Shown: positions 36,482 through 44,960 of the stretch, in pieces
How the letters are laid out: each line of letters begins with the position of its first letter
Position numbering within the stretch: the first letter of the stretch is position 1
Assembly: GCA_021732525.1 (NCBI GenBank)
Contig: JAKFUU010000011.1
Coordinates: 1-54,905, forward strand
From: Sphingomonadaceae bacterium
GTDB lineage: Bacteria > Pseudomonadota > Alphaproteobacteria > Sphingomonadales > Sphingomonadaceae
DNA: 54,905 nucleotides
Direction of reading: 5' to 3'
The notes under the pieces: generated by a model
Databases searched by the model: none
The model's input: the letters and a program-made list of their open reading frames with translations, nothing else
What the model was told of the DNA's origin: nothing
Position numbers and translations under genes: made by a program

Positions 36482-37936
36482 TTAACTGGGGTTGCGCCCC
36501 AGATATTGCAACAGATGCAAGCCGCGCGGGTTGGGTGCATAGCCCAATAAACCGTCGCGGGTAAGCGACCAGCGCAGCGGGTTGGCAAGCGGAATAAAAT
36601 TTCGGGTTTCCTGAAGCATCAATTCCGCTTCACCCAGCAGCCTTTGCCTTTCGGCGGGATCGGATGTTTGCCGCGCTTGCCGAACAAGTCCATCCGCTGC
36701 TTTATCGCAAACCGGGGTTACATCGCAGGAAAGCTGACCCAAATACCAGCTGGGGCTGGATATATCCGCGACAATATCTAGCAGCCGCAGGTCCGCGTCT
36801 CTTTGCGGCAATGCTCGCTGCGCATCCAGCCCGATCGCGGCCAGATCGGCGCGGATACGGGCAAATAAAATCCGTCCGCCTGCATTATCGGGCACGGATA
36901 TGCGCAGCGGCCGGATATTGCCATTGGCCGCCTCCCATTGGCTAACAACGCCGCGCGCCAATTCTTGCCGCTGGGTAACCGGCAGCGCGGACCAGCGCGG
37001 CGGCGGTATATTGGCGCGATTTTGCAATGTTTCGGGCATCAAGGTTAAGCTTTCCTGCCAGGCAAAATTATCAAAAGATGTCAGCAATCTTGGTCGGTCA
37101 ATCGCCATGGCGATCGCTTCACGGTGCGATTGAAGGCTTAAAAATGGTCCTGTTTCGGCAAATAACAATCCGAACAGCCCCGGCACCGGATCGGATTGCA
37201 CCAAGCCGCCGGATATGTTGGCGGCGCTAAGCAGCGGCAAATGATGGAAACGGCCGCCGCTGATCACATCGGTTTGCCCGGCTTTGAACCGGACCAATGC
37301 CGCTGCTGGTAAATTGGGCTGCAATATCACCCGCTCGCTGCTTAAAACCGGATCGCCGCTTTCGTCAAACCCCTTTAGCCGCAGCTGCATCGCCGGACCC
37401 GATTTTTGCGCCAGCATCGGGCCGGACCCAGCGCCTTTGTCAATCAAACCAAATTCCGGTTGGGCGAGCAGTTCCAACAAATTTGGCATGGGCGATTTCA
37501 ACCGGATTTCGATGATTTTTCCAGTCATCGACACGCTGCGATCGACCGCCGTCAACTCCCGGCCTAACGCGCTATTGCGCAGTTCACGGATACGGATGTT
37601 GAGGCTATCGGCGACCTGTTTTGACGTAACCGGGCGTCCGTCATTCCACTGAATCTTCTCTAACCGAAAAATATAGCTTAGCCCGTCATCGGTCACAATC
37701 CAGCGGGAGGCCAGCGCAGGGATAACTTGGCCTTGCGCATCAAAAGCCACCAAACCTTGCGCCGTTGCCGCGCGCAAATAAGCGGAGGCCGGACGCATCG
37801 GCAATTGCCCCAGCGCAAAACCACCGGGCATATCTTCAATCACATCGGCGCGCAGGCGGCTGTTATCAATTCCCCCGGAACAGCCCGAGATGATCAGCGA
37901 CAGGAAAAACAATAGGGCGGGCGGGCGGATCATCAT
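36482..37936 (-). CDS. Family-5 solute-binding lipoprotein (first of a tandem pair)
   Basis: A 484-residue lipoprotein with a signal peptide and lipobox SLIISGC (Cys19). It has the SBP_bac_5 pattern for extracellular peptide/nickel-binding proteins: LASRWIVTDDGLSYIFRLEK, WNDGRPVTSKQVADSL, SHREAIAMAIDR and a conserved C-terminus with FIPLANPLRWSL. Such proteins bind oligopeptides and feed them to ABC importers. No ABC permease or ATPase gene lies nearby. The start overlaps the stop of the upstream SBP gene by four bases (ATGA). Confidence 0.88.
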   Translation of the reverse strand: MMIRPPALLFFLSLIISGCSGGIDNSRLRADVIEDMPGGFALGQLPMRPASAYLRAATAQGLVAFDAQGQVIPALASRWIVTDDGLSYIFRLEKIQWNDGRPVTSKQVADSLNIRIRELRNSALGRELTAVDRSVSMTGKIIEIRLKSPMPNLLELLAQPEFGLIDKGAGSGPMLAQKSGPAMQLRLKGFDESGDPVLSSERVILQPNLPAAALVRFKAGQTDVISGGRFHHLPLLSAANISGGLVQSDPVPGLFGLLFAETGPFLSLQSHREAIAMAIDRPRLLTSFDNFAWQESLTLMPETLQNRANIPPPRWSALPVTQRQELARGVVSQWEAANGNIRPLRISVPDNAGGRILFARIRADLAAIGLDAQRALPQRDADLRLLDIVADISSPSWYLGQLSCDVTPVCDKAADGLVRQARQTSDPAERQRLLGEAELMLQETRNFIPLANPLRWSLTRDGLLGYAPNPRGLHLLQYLGRNPS

Positions 37937-39468
37937 GGGCTTATTGCCAGACTATAGCTGGGGTGAATATTGGCAATATTATCCTGCCACCCCTCAACGG
38001 ACGGCTGCACCAGAGCGCGTGATACATAAAAATACAGCGGCAATATTGGCATATCGCCGATCAATATCGCTTCGGCGCGGCGCATTTTCGCGGCTCTTTT
38101 GATCGGGTTGGCCTCGGCCAAGGCCTCATCCAAGGCGGCATCATAACGCGGATTGGCATAGCCCGAATAATTTTGCGGCCCGGCGTCGCTGCGGTGCACG
38201 GCAAGGAAATTTTCGGGCGCGGGCAAGTCGGCAACCCACCCCGAACGGGCGATGTCAAAATCGCCGCGTTTCAAACTGTCAAAATGGAGGCTGGCCTCGC
38301 TATTCAACAGCGCCGCTTCTACGCCAATTTCGCGCCACATCGTGGCCATGGCGGCGGCGGCGCGGCGATGTTCGGACGAGCTGTTAAAACGAACTTCAAA
38401 ACGCAGCGGTTTTTGGGGCGAATATCCAGCGGCGGCCAACAGACGCTTTGCCTCCGCCTGCCTTTTCGCCTTTGGCCAGGCCGCCCATTCGGGGCGGTAG
38501 GCGTTATTTTGGGCAAGATCGGGGGGAGCCAAACCAAATGCAGGCTCATTGCCCGCTGCAATCATGGTTTCGGCCATCCATTGCCGGTCGGTCACCATCG
38601 CCAAAGCCCGCCGGACTCGTGCATCATCAAACGGCGGCCGGCGGGTGTTGAAGGCAAAATAATAAGTTGCCAAATAACCGCTGCTGCGCACCAAAGCGGG
38701 GTAATATTGTTCAAGCCATGCTTGCCGGTTCGCGGGATAGGCCGTGCTGATATGCGCGCCGCCCGACAGCACCAACCGCATCGCGGTTAATATATTATCC
38801 ACGGGCCGCCAAACCAGATGGGTCGTTTTGGGGCGACCGCCATGCCATTGGGGATTGGCGGATAACCGCATTTGCTGGTTCAAACTCCATTGGATAAGCC
38901 GGTAAGGTCCGCTGGTGACGAGCGGCCGGTCGGCAGCCCATTGTATATTTTTCGCCTCAATCCGGTGAAAAGGCAATGCGGCCATCGCGGGATGGGCCAG
39001 CAAAGCGGGCAGCGCGGGGAACGGATGCCGCAGATCGACAATGACCTGGCCGTCATCGGGCGCGCGGATCTTATCGATAACATCGAACAAGGCCATATGC
39101 GGCGAACCGGCGGCTTCATCGCGGATACGCGCCAGCGCCTTGGCAAAAACATGCGCCTTAATCGGCTGACCGTCCGAAAAAAGCAACCGAGGGCGCAAGG
39201 TAAAGCGCCATTGCACGCCGCCAGGTGATATGGCCCAGCTTTCGGCCAACCCCGCCTCGGCCTGACCCGCCGCGTTGAAACGGGTTAGCCCCTCAAACTG
39301 ATCGGCGGCAATACGGATAGAGGATAGGTCAGACACCAATTGCGGATCAAGCCCGCGGGCCTCGCTTTCATTCAGCCGGATCAAACTGCCGCTGGGAATA
39401 AGCGTTTGGCCGCCTTGTGATCCGCAACCGGCGCATAAGAATAACAAGGTAACGGCAAATAATCGCAT
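37933..39468 (-). CDS. Family-5 solute-binding lipoprotein (second of a tandem pair)
   Basis: A 511-residue lipoprotein with a signal peptide and lipobox LCAGC (Cys15). The SBP_bac_5 landmarks are LAESWAISPGGVQWRFTLR, FSDGQPIKAHVFAKAL, VRRALAMVTDRQWMAE and the end region with ILPLYFYVSRALVQPSVEGW. It is homologous to, but clearly different from, the next gene, so the pair is an old duplication and not a recent one. Both lack a linked transporter and may deliver to one encoded elsewhere or work as sensors or chaperones in the periplasm. Confidence 0.88.
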   Translation of the reverse strand: MRLFAVTLLFLCAGCGSQGGQTLIPSGSLIRLNESEARGLDPQLVSDLSSIRIAADQFEGLTRFNAAGQAEAGLAESWAISPGGVQWRFTLRPRLLFSDGQPIKAHVFAKALARIRDEAAGSPHMALFDVIDKIRAPDDGQVIVDLRHPFPALPALLAHPAMAALPFHRIEAKNIQWAADRPLVTSGPYRLIQWSLNQQMRLSANPQWHGGRPKTTHLVWRPVDNILTAMRLVLSGGAHISTAYPANRQAWLEQYYPALVRSSGYLATYYFAFNTRRPPFDDARVRRALAMVTDRQWMAETMIAAGNEPAFGLAPPDLAQNNAYRPEWAAWPKAKRQAEAKRLLAAAGYSPQKPLRFEVRFNSSSEHRRAAAAMATMWREIGVEAALLNSEASLHFDSLKRGDFDIARSGWVADLPAPENFLAVHRSDAGPQNYSGYANPRYDAALDEALAEANPIKRAAKMRRAEAILIGDMPILPLYFYVSRALVQPSVEGWQDNIANIHPSYSLAISP

Positions 39469-39810
39469 GCCGCATCAGTAACCCCAAACGGCCATGGACA
39501 ACAAGCGTTATGGACGCAATATCGCGCGATATATGGCCGGATGCCGCGCCCTTGATCCGGCCGGCCAATATTCGGCCGGCACGGACCGATTCATCCCAAC
39601 AGAGAATGAAGCTAATCCGAAAATTCTTCTGTATAAATCCCATAGGGATCAAATTGATTAGAAAATGTCTTTATAGCGCAATATTTTATATGATCCCAAA
39701 GATTGGGAGCGAAGCGAAGGGTTTTGCGATCTGCGGCGTTGAAGAAAGGATGCGGCAATAAACTGCATCGATGGCTTTCTTACCAACCCCTCAGTCAAGG
39801 ATTTTTGAAT
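39469..39810. other. Intergenic region upstream of the Thr/Arg-rich secreted protein gene
   Basis: These 342 bp separate the divergent SBP gene from the secreted protein gene. Most of the segment 39600-39700 is AT-rich and suitable for promoters. A small hairpin (CCCAA...TTGGG, about 39695-39707) is seen. I find no convincing gene here. Confidence 0.55.
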
Positions 39811-40326
39811 ATGAAAAAATCGATCACAATGTCGCTAATCTTGATCGCGGCTCTCCCGCTTACGGCGCAGGCCCAAACAAGAACCACCGCCACCACGGGT
39901 CCAAGCGGCAGCAGCGAACGCACAACCACGCTTGACCCCGCGGCCGGTACGCGCGAAATTGACCGCACCACAAGCCGGAATAGCGACGGCGCCACCGCGA
40001 CCACGCAGCGCCAATCGCAACGCACCGAAACCGGCCGGACGGGCAGCGGAACCCGCACGGGCTTTGGCGGCAACGAAAGTAGCTATGAATATGAACGCAC
40101 CCGCACCGACACGGGTTTTTCGGCGACTGGTTCCGCCACCGGTCCGCGCGGCAATGATTATCAGTATGAGGCGGCCGCCAACCGGACCGAACAAGGCCGC
40201 GAAGCCAACCGATCGGTCAGCCGCAACGGCACGGAAATATACACCCGCAACGATACGGTTCAACGCACCGACCAAGGCCGCCAACGCGCAACAACCGTGA
40301 ACCGCAAAGGCCGCAAAGCGCGCTAA
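39811..40326 (+). CDS. Secreted low-complexity Thr/Arg/Gln-rich protein
   Basis: A 171-residue protein with a signal peptide (MKKSITMSLILIAALPLTAQA, cut after AQA). The mature part has little hydrophobic content and is dominated by Thr, Arg, Ser, Gly and Gln, with loosely repeated units such as TRTDTGF, SYEYERTRT, DYQYEAAANRTEQG, NRSVSRNG and DTVQRTDQG. It may be a disordered periplasmic or cell-surface protein. I recognise no family. The start has GTCAAGGATT in front and the longer frame back to 39703 is rejected because it would precede the signal peptide. Confidence 0.7.
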   Translation: MKKSITMSLILIAALPLTAQAQTRTTATTGPSGSSERTTTLDPAAGTREIDRTTSRNSDGATATTQRQSQRTETGRTGSGTRTGFGGNESSYEYERTRTDTGFSATGSATGPRGNDYQYEAAANRTEQGREANRSVSRNGTEIYTRNDTVQRTDQGRQRATTVNRKGRKAR

Positions 40327-40334
40327 ACCGGCTT

Positions 40335-40437
40335 AGAGCGGGCAGTGTGAAATAGGAATCACGCTGCCCGCGCTATCTGTTTGTGGACGCATCGCTTTAT
40401 GCGAAAAACCGGTGCCCATATTTTCGCGCAATGCTCT
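40335..40437 (+). repeat. 103-bp structured repeat, copy C
   Basis: The third copy of the element, in the same orientation as copy B. It starts at AGAGCGGGCAGTGTGA, 8 bp after the stop of the secreted protein gene, and ends GCAATGCTCT. Copies B and C differ at about a dozen positions; both keep the paired arms GGGCAGTGTGA/TCACGCTGCCC or their equivalents. Confidence 0.88.
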
Positions 40438-40599
40438 AGCAATGCCAATTTTAAACCTAGCTGTATCGCCGGCAAAGCTTCACCGCCGGAGATACCGGGA
40501 GGAGCATGTCGTCCGGTGCGGCATGCTCTATTTTCGTTGCCTGTGCTTGCGTCCAGGCGCATTCACTGGCAGGCTCCCATTGGGAAAAGGGAGGGGCAT

Positions 40600-41199
40600 A
40601 TGGGGATCGTTGAATTATTGGGCGTAGCTGCCAGCGTCAGCCTGCTGTCGGGTTGGCGGTTGTATCTCACCATATTCGCCGTCGGCATTGCCATGTATTC
40701 GGGCTATATTGATCTACCACAAAATCTGCGCTTGCTCGAAGCGCTTGGCAATCCATGGGTGATTGCGGTGGCCGGAATCGGCGCGGCGGCGGAATTTTTT
40801 GCCGATAAAATCGCCTGGCTCGACAGTATTTGGGATGGTCTGCACACCTTGATCCGGCCGCTCGGCGGCGCGTTGCTCGCGTTGGCGGTAATCGATAGCG
40901 GCGATCCCGCATGGCAAGTTATCACCTTTCTCTTGGGCGGCGGCGCTGCCTTCGCCAGCCACGCCGCCAAAGCCACCACCAGAGCCGCAGTGAACACCAG
41001 CCCCGAACCGGTTAGCAATATTATTATTTCCTCTGCCGAGGATGTGGCCACCGGCGGCTTGCTCCTGCTCCTCTTTGCCAATCCAGTGGCGGCCGCTGTG
41101 ATCACCATTCTTTTGCTGCTTCTCGTAATATACGGCCTGCTGCGTGGTTATCGCCTGTTTCGGCGGATATTTCCCAAATCCGCCGCCCAATCCGATTAA
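40600..41199 (+). CDS. DUF4126 family membrane protein
   Basis: A 199-residue membrane protein starting at ATG 40600 with GGGAGGGG five to ten bases upstream. It has four to five hydrophobic segments and the DUF4126 features: LLSGWRLYLTIFAVGIA, NPWVIAVAGIGAAAEFFADKIAWLDS, SHAAKATTRAAVNTSPEPVSN and a final membrane helix. The function of the family is unknown. The longer frame beginning at 40381 runs through the 103-bp repeat and is rejected. Confidence 0.85.
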   Translation: MGIVELLGVAASVSLLSGWRLYLTIFAVGIAMYSGYIDLPQNLRLLEALGNPWVIAVAGIGAAAEFFADKIAWLDSIWDGLHTLIRPLGGALLALAVIDSGDPAWQVITFLLGGGAAFASHAAKATTRAAVNTSPEPVSNIIISSAEDVATGGLLLLLFANPVAAAVITILLLLLVIYGLLRGYRLFRRIFPKSAAQSD

Positions 41200-41423
41200 T
41201 AGGATGCTCCCATACCGCTGCGCCTTGCTCAAAGGGATATCCAACCCGGTGAGATCCTGCGGCTGGCTTACCAAACCCCGGTAAACAAATAAATGACCCT
41301 GCATCTTGATTCAGTCAAAATGAAAGCGGGTCCAAACAATTGCGGCGCTGCGCGGAAATGCGTTGCCAAAGAGGCTTGACCTTGCCGATACGAATCCGTA
41401 AACGCGCGGCTCCACTTTCCTGT

Positions 41424-41498
41424 GGCCCCTTCGTCTAGCGGTTAGGACGCGGCCCTTTCACGGCTGAAACACGGGTTCGATTCCCGTAGGGGTCACCA
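41424..41498 (+). tRNA. tRNA-Glu (UUC)
   Basis: A 75-nt gene with a complete cloverleaf. The acceptor arm pairs GGCCCCT with AGGGGTC (one G-T), the anticodon loop is CTTTCAC with anticodon TTC between CGGCC and GGCTG, the T arm is GGGTTCGATTCCC, and the encoded CCA end is present. Its last 18 bases are repeated at 53774-53791 and are the insertion point of the genomic island. The gene remains intact because the island brings a copy of the 3' end. Confidence 0.97.
41481..41498 (+). other. Attachment site (attL) of the genomic island
   Basis: The sequence ttcccgtaggggtcacca, the T arm and acceptor end of tRNA-Glu, is repeated exactly at 53774-53791. Such direct repeats of tRNA 3' ends are the usual core sites of tyrosine-integrase elements. 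The integrase gene begins 93 bp further on. Confidence 0.92.
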
Positions 41499-41528
41499 AC
41501 TTTTCGCAGATTGGCGGAACTCCTAGAA

Positions 41529-41567
41529 CCCGCTGAATTCTGCCGTTGTTCTTTGCAACTTGCTACA
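41529..41567 (+). promoter_or_regulatory. Left arm-type integrase site
   Basis: This stretch (from CCCGCTGAATTC to ACTTGCTACA) is matched, in inverted orientation, by 53719-53753 near the other att site. The best conserved part is the 11-mer AACTTGCTACA. A further TTGCTGCTACA follows at 41570. Such inverted arm sites near both att cores fit integrase or excisionase binding. Confidence 0.6.
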
Positions 41568-41590
41568 TTTTGCTGCTACAATGCGGGGAT

Positions 41591-43309
41591 ATGAGTGAGA
41601 TGGCACGAGTTAAGGGTCTGATGCGGCGCGGCAGCGTTTTTTACTCTCGCGTCCTAGTCCCGAAACCCCTTCAATCCGCTTTCGGGTGCGCCCAGAAGTG
41701 GACATCCCTACAAACAACCGACCGTGACGAAGCCGAGGCGTTGCATTTGCAAAACGTTGCACAATGGAAGGCAGCCTTTGTTGAGTTTTCTCGACCTAAT
41801 CAGAACGCACCTCGCCCACATCGCATAACAGACGCTGAAGCTGAGGCTTTAGCTCGACAGTTCTTCACGCGGGCGAAAGCAGACCTTGACCGCGCAATAA
41901 CCTCACCGGCGGAACTAGGCGACTATCAGCGGGAACTTGTAGCCGAAGACCTTCAGACCCAGCTTGCCACTCTAGGTTCTTGGAATAATCCTGACACACA
42001 TATGTGGGTAGAAGAGGCATCCAAGTCGCTCCATGATAGCACGGACACACTGCCAGCCAGAGGAGATGCTGGTCAGCATTTGTCCGAGTACATGCGGCGC
42101 GCCTTGATACAGCTTTGCACTATCGAGCTTTCCCGGCTTCATGGTGATTTTTCTGACATTATCCGCGATAGCTTCTTCCAAACAACAGTCTCAGGTCCGT
42201 CCAGATTTCCCAGTCATCATCGGCATGAAGGAGCAAGCGGCGCAGAAACGCTTGGGGGGTGTATCGACCGATATATTAGCGAAGAACTTTCCCATCGGTC
42301 TGTAACGCCCAAAACCGCGCAAAAGTATGTATCTCTGCTCGCTCACATTGGGCTATATTTTGGTCGCGATATGCGGGTCGCAGAAATCACACGAAATGAA
42401 TGTAACAGGTTTCGCAACACGATTTCTCAGTTGCCGCCAAATTTTGTTAAGTCCGCCCAGAAAAGCTTACCGCTGGAGCGTATTGCTCAATCCAATAAGT
42501 CGGGCGTGACACTGGCTTGGGATACTCAAAAGAGTTATCTTAGAATGCTCTCAGACCTTCTAGAATGGGCCAAACGAGAGCGTTTGGTATATGACAATGT
42601 CGCGGACGGCTTGGTCCCTCAGAAGCGCCGGGAGGCAGCAGAAACGGCACGCTTGCCATTTAATGCCGAGGAATTGAGTGCCATCTTTTCAGCACCCCTG
42701 TTCACCGGCTGCGTTGATGACGAGAACGGTTTTGCCAAGGTGGGACCGAATGTCATTAAACGCAGCCGATATTGGCTGCCGTTGTTGGCGCTGTTCACCG
42801 GAATGAGGATGGGCGAGATTTTACAGCTTACGCCAAATCACATCCGCCAGTCTGCGAATGGAACAAACTTTATCGCGCTTACTCGGGATATGACCCTCAA
42901 AACGGATAACGCAGTTCGGGAAATTTCAATCCACCCTGAACTAGAACGGTTGGGTTTTATTGATTGGTTGAATAGTAAGCGGAGCGATGAAGCAGCAATG
43001 TTGTTCGACGAGGTTCCGCTGTCCAGATATGGCAACCGCACTCATGTTTTTTCGAAGCGATTTGCCACCTTTCTAAAAAAGATTGAGTTGCCAGCCGACC
43101 GTAAGGCTAAACTGTGCTTCCATTCGTTTAGGCACACATTCAAAGACGCACTCAATAACACTGGAGCCAGCGAAGAAGTCAAAGACGAAATTTGCGGTTG
43201 GGCGCGGACTAAGAATACGGGGCGGCGGTATGGCACAGGTCTAAGCGCCGACCAGCTAAAGCCATACATTGACCAAGTTTCGTTCGGAATTGATTTGAGC
43301 CACTTGTAG
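41591..43309 (+). CDS. Tyrosine recombinase/integrase of the genomic island
   Basis: A 572-residue integrase from the ATG at 41591 (GGGGAT just upstream; the 41546 start is less likely). The N-terminus resembles the DUF6538 module found in many such enzymes (RRGSVFYSRVLVPKPLQSAFG). The catalytic residues are all present: Arg406 in FTGMRMGEILQL, His511-x-x-Arg514 in HSFRHTFK, and Tyr547 in the RRYGTG segment. It sits directly inside attL, the standard position for an element that inserts in a tRNA gene, and likely catalyses integration and excision between the 18-bp core sites. Confidence 0.93.
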   Translation: MSEMARVKGLMRRGSVFYSRVLVPKPLQSAFGCAQKWTSLQTTDRDEAEALHLQNVAQWKAAFVEFSRPNQNAPRPHRITDAEAEALARQFFTRAKADLDRAITSPAELGDYQRELVAEDLQTQLATLGSWNNPDTHMWVEEASKSLHDSTDTLPARGDAGQHLSEYMRRALIQLCTIELSRLHGDFSDIIRDSFFQTTVSGPSRFPSHHRHEGASGAETLGGCIDRYISEELSHRSVTPKTAQKYVSLLAHIGLYFGRDMRVAEITRNECNRFRNTISQLPPNFVKSAQKSLPLERIAQSNKSGVTLAWDTQKSYLRMLSDLLEWAKRERLVYDNVADGLVPQKRREAAETARLPFNAEELSAIFSAPLFTGCVDDENGFAKVGPNVIKRSRYWLPLLALFTGMRMGEILQLTPNHIRQSANGTNFIALTRDMTLKTDNAVREISIHPELERLGFIDWLNSKRSDEAAMLFDEVPLSRYGNRTHVFSKRFATFLKKIELPADRKAKLCFHSFRHTFKDALNNTGASEEVKDEICGWARTKNTGRRYGTGLSADQLKPYIDQVSFGIDLSHL

Positions 43310-43327
43310 TTCGTTTCGTCAACTGCG

Positions 43328-43537
43328 CTATTCTGACCGAACGAGGTCTTCCGGTTTCACTGACAGCGCATTTGCCAACCGCTCGACGGCCCTAACGCTT
43401 GGATTGCGTGTCCCGCGCTCCAAATCGCTCAAGTAGCTGCGTTTCATCTCAGCATCGAGCGCTAGCGCTTCTTGCGACATGCCCCGCAGCTTGCGGAACT
43501 TGCGAACATTCGCTCCGAGGAGTTGGACCAAATCCAT
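43328..43537 (-). CDS. XRE-family (Cro/CI-type) DNA-binding regulator
   Basis: A 69-residue helix-turn-helix protein: LLGANVRKFRKLRGMSQEALAL, then the recognition helix region MKRSYLSDLERGTRNPS and AVERLANALSVKPEDLV. It is a typical single-domain repressor. I chose the ATG at 43537 (MDLVQLLG). It is convergent with the integrase (18 bp apart) and divergent from the small membrane protein gene, whose expression and that of the island it may control. Confidence 0.88.
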   Translation of the reverse strand: MDLVQLLGANVRKFRKLRGMSQEALALDAEMKRSYLSDLERGTRNPSVRAVERLANALSVKPEDLVRSE

Positions 43538-43657
43538 CGACAGAGCCAACACCATGTTGCGGAGCTAGTCTGTCCACCAATCGTGTCATTTAATGTTGTA
43601 ATGGCGGGGATAATAAGTGAATGTTTTCTCGTGGCGACGAAAACGGGGGCTGAAACG

Positions 43658-44236
43658 ATGCGATTTGTCACTTGGCTTTACATCATGTTTGTTGGCGTAA
43701 TTGTTTTTGCCTCTTTGGCAACGGGGATTGTCGGGCCTCTTCTGGCTGCATGCGTGGCAATCATTTTAGTGCTGCCGCCTTTCTGGGACAGGATGAAACA
43801 GAAAGACTATGATACTTGGCCAACGCTGCGCGGCATAACATCGTTCGTGGTAGGAATGGCTGCATTTGGGTTTTGGGCATCATCTTATGAGAAAACGCCA
43901 GAGGGCAAGACTGCTCGTCTGAAAATGCAACAGACGGAACAATCGGAGGCCTCGATGGAAGCAGCAAAGGAAAAGGCAGTTAAGGACACAGGGCGCGAAT
44001 GTCTTACCAAATGGGACGGGTCTCACCGCGCGCTCGTTGATGCAGTGGAGCAGCGACTTCGAAACCCTAGCTCGTTTGAGCATATAGAAACCTCCATCAC
44101 GCCCGTAGATGAAAAAGGTCAGCATCGCGTTGTGATGCGATACCGTGCCGAAAACGGTTTTGGTGGAATGAATGTTGAAGCGGTAACCGCGAGCGTTGAG
44201 TATGATACGTGTCGCCTCGTCCAAGTTAGCATGTAA
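43658..44236 (+). CDS. Membrane protein with a conserved C-terminal soluble domain
   Basis: A protein of about 192 residues (start ATG 43658; longer frames reach upstream). The N-terminal half has two to three transmembrane segments (MRFVTWLYIMFVGVIVFASL, the adjoining LLAACVAIILVLPPFW and FVVGMAAFGFWASS), then a charged linker (about residues 75-110). The C-terminal part (SHRALVDAVEQRLRNPSSFEH... VVMRYRAENGFGGMN...) resembles a domain found in other small mobile-element proteins, with no known function. It is divergent from the XRE regulator and may be under its control. Confidence 0.7.
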   Translation: MRFVTWLYIMFVGVIVFASLATGIVGPLLAACVAIILVLPPFWDRMKQKDYDTWPTLRGITSFVVGMAAFGFWASSYEKTPEGKTARLKMQQTEQSEASMEAAKEKAVKDTGRECLTKWDGSHRALVDAVEQRLRNPSSFEHIETSITPVDEKGQHRVVMRYRAENGFGGMNVEAVTASVEYDTCRLVQVSM

Positions 44237-44283
44237 CCGCTACGGGCTCAGATACTTAATTGTGACATAACATATTGAAAATG

Positions 44284-44308
44284 CTATATTATGCTAAGCA
44301 TAACATAG
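44284..44308. promoter_or_regulatory. 25-bp imperfect palindrome upstream of the M15-like gene
   Basis: The sequence from CTATATTATGCT to AGCATAACATAG is a palindrome with one mismatched pair around an odd centre. It lies 10 bp before the ATG of the M15-like gene and overlaps or follows an AT-rich promoter-like stretch. It has the form of an operator for a dimeric repressor, such as the XRE protein of the island. Confidence 0.65.
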
Positions 44309-44318
44309 AGCATCAACG

Positions 44319-44960
44319 ATGAATGAGAAACAAAAGCAAGTCAGAGACCTTGAAGAAATTGGCCGAATTCGACTGTCCAACAATTTCTTTTTTCGGGATT
44401 TTCTTCATAGTGAAATTGCGACCGTATTCGGCCTGATAAATGTCCCTGACGACGTGGGGCAAGCCGTCGAAGCTGGAAAGCGGCTATGTGAGGAATTATT
44501 GGAGCCTCTCCACGCCACTTTTGGAAAAGTATGTATCCGCTCGGGATACCGTTCCCGCGAAGTAAATGCTCTTGGTCATCGGATGCGCCTCGGTTGTGCC
44601 AGCAATTCATTCAATTACGCCGGACACATTTGGGATGCGCGCGACACGAACGGCAGAATGGGCGCTACCGCGACCATTGTTATTCCTTGGCTAGTTGACC
44701 GCCTTAATGACGGTGTAAATTGGCAAGCCATGGCGTGGTGGGTGCATGACCATCTACCGTATTCATATATGTGCTTCTATCCAAAGCTTGCCGCTTTCAA
44801 TCTTCAATGGCGGGAGGAACCGGAGCGTAGGATATTAAGTTGGGCACATCCGAAAGGCGTTCTGACCGCACCCGACATGCCGGATGAAAACAATGGCCCC
44901 CGCTCCATCTATCGCGATTTCCCGCCGTTGAAGTCGTCTCAACACCCGTCGGGCATATAG
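44319..44960 (+). CDS. Peptidase M15-like protein, convergent with the reverse transcriptase
   Basis: A 213-residue protein. The N-terminal part (NFFFRDFLHSEIATVFG, LCEELLEPLHATFGKVCIRSGYRS) matches the start of peptidase M15A-type domains, which bind zinc and cut peptidoglycan peptides. The metal-binding region looks modified: His103 with Asp106 and Asp109 (AGHIWDARD), and a WWVHDH segment with His143 and His145. I recall similar proteins in alphaproteobacterial islands, usually unannotated; no signal peptide is seen, so action on the wall from inside the cell is doubtful. Its last 22 bases overlap the 3' end of the reverse transcriptase gene on the other strand. Confidence 0.75.
   Translation: MNEKQKQVRDLEEIGRIRLSNNFFFRDFLHSEIATVFGLINVPDDVGQAVEAGKRLCEELLEPLHATFGKVCIRSGYRSREVNALGHRMRLGCASNSFNYAGHIWDARDTNGRMGATATIVIPWLVDRLNDGVNWQAMAWWVHDHLPYSYMCFYPKLAAFNLQWREEPERRILSWAHPKGVLTAPDMPDENNGPRSIYRDFPPLKSSQHPSGI

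Noticed and set aside
40381-40599. N-terminal extension of the DUF4126 protein
   Set aside because: This part lies over the 103-bp repeat; the ATG at 40600 with GGGAGGGG upstream is the credible start.
43328-44236. Toxin-antitoxin pair (XRE plus membrane protein)
   Set aside because: The genes are divergent and the membrane protein is long; no toxin family is recognised, so this is kept only as a low-interest idea.
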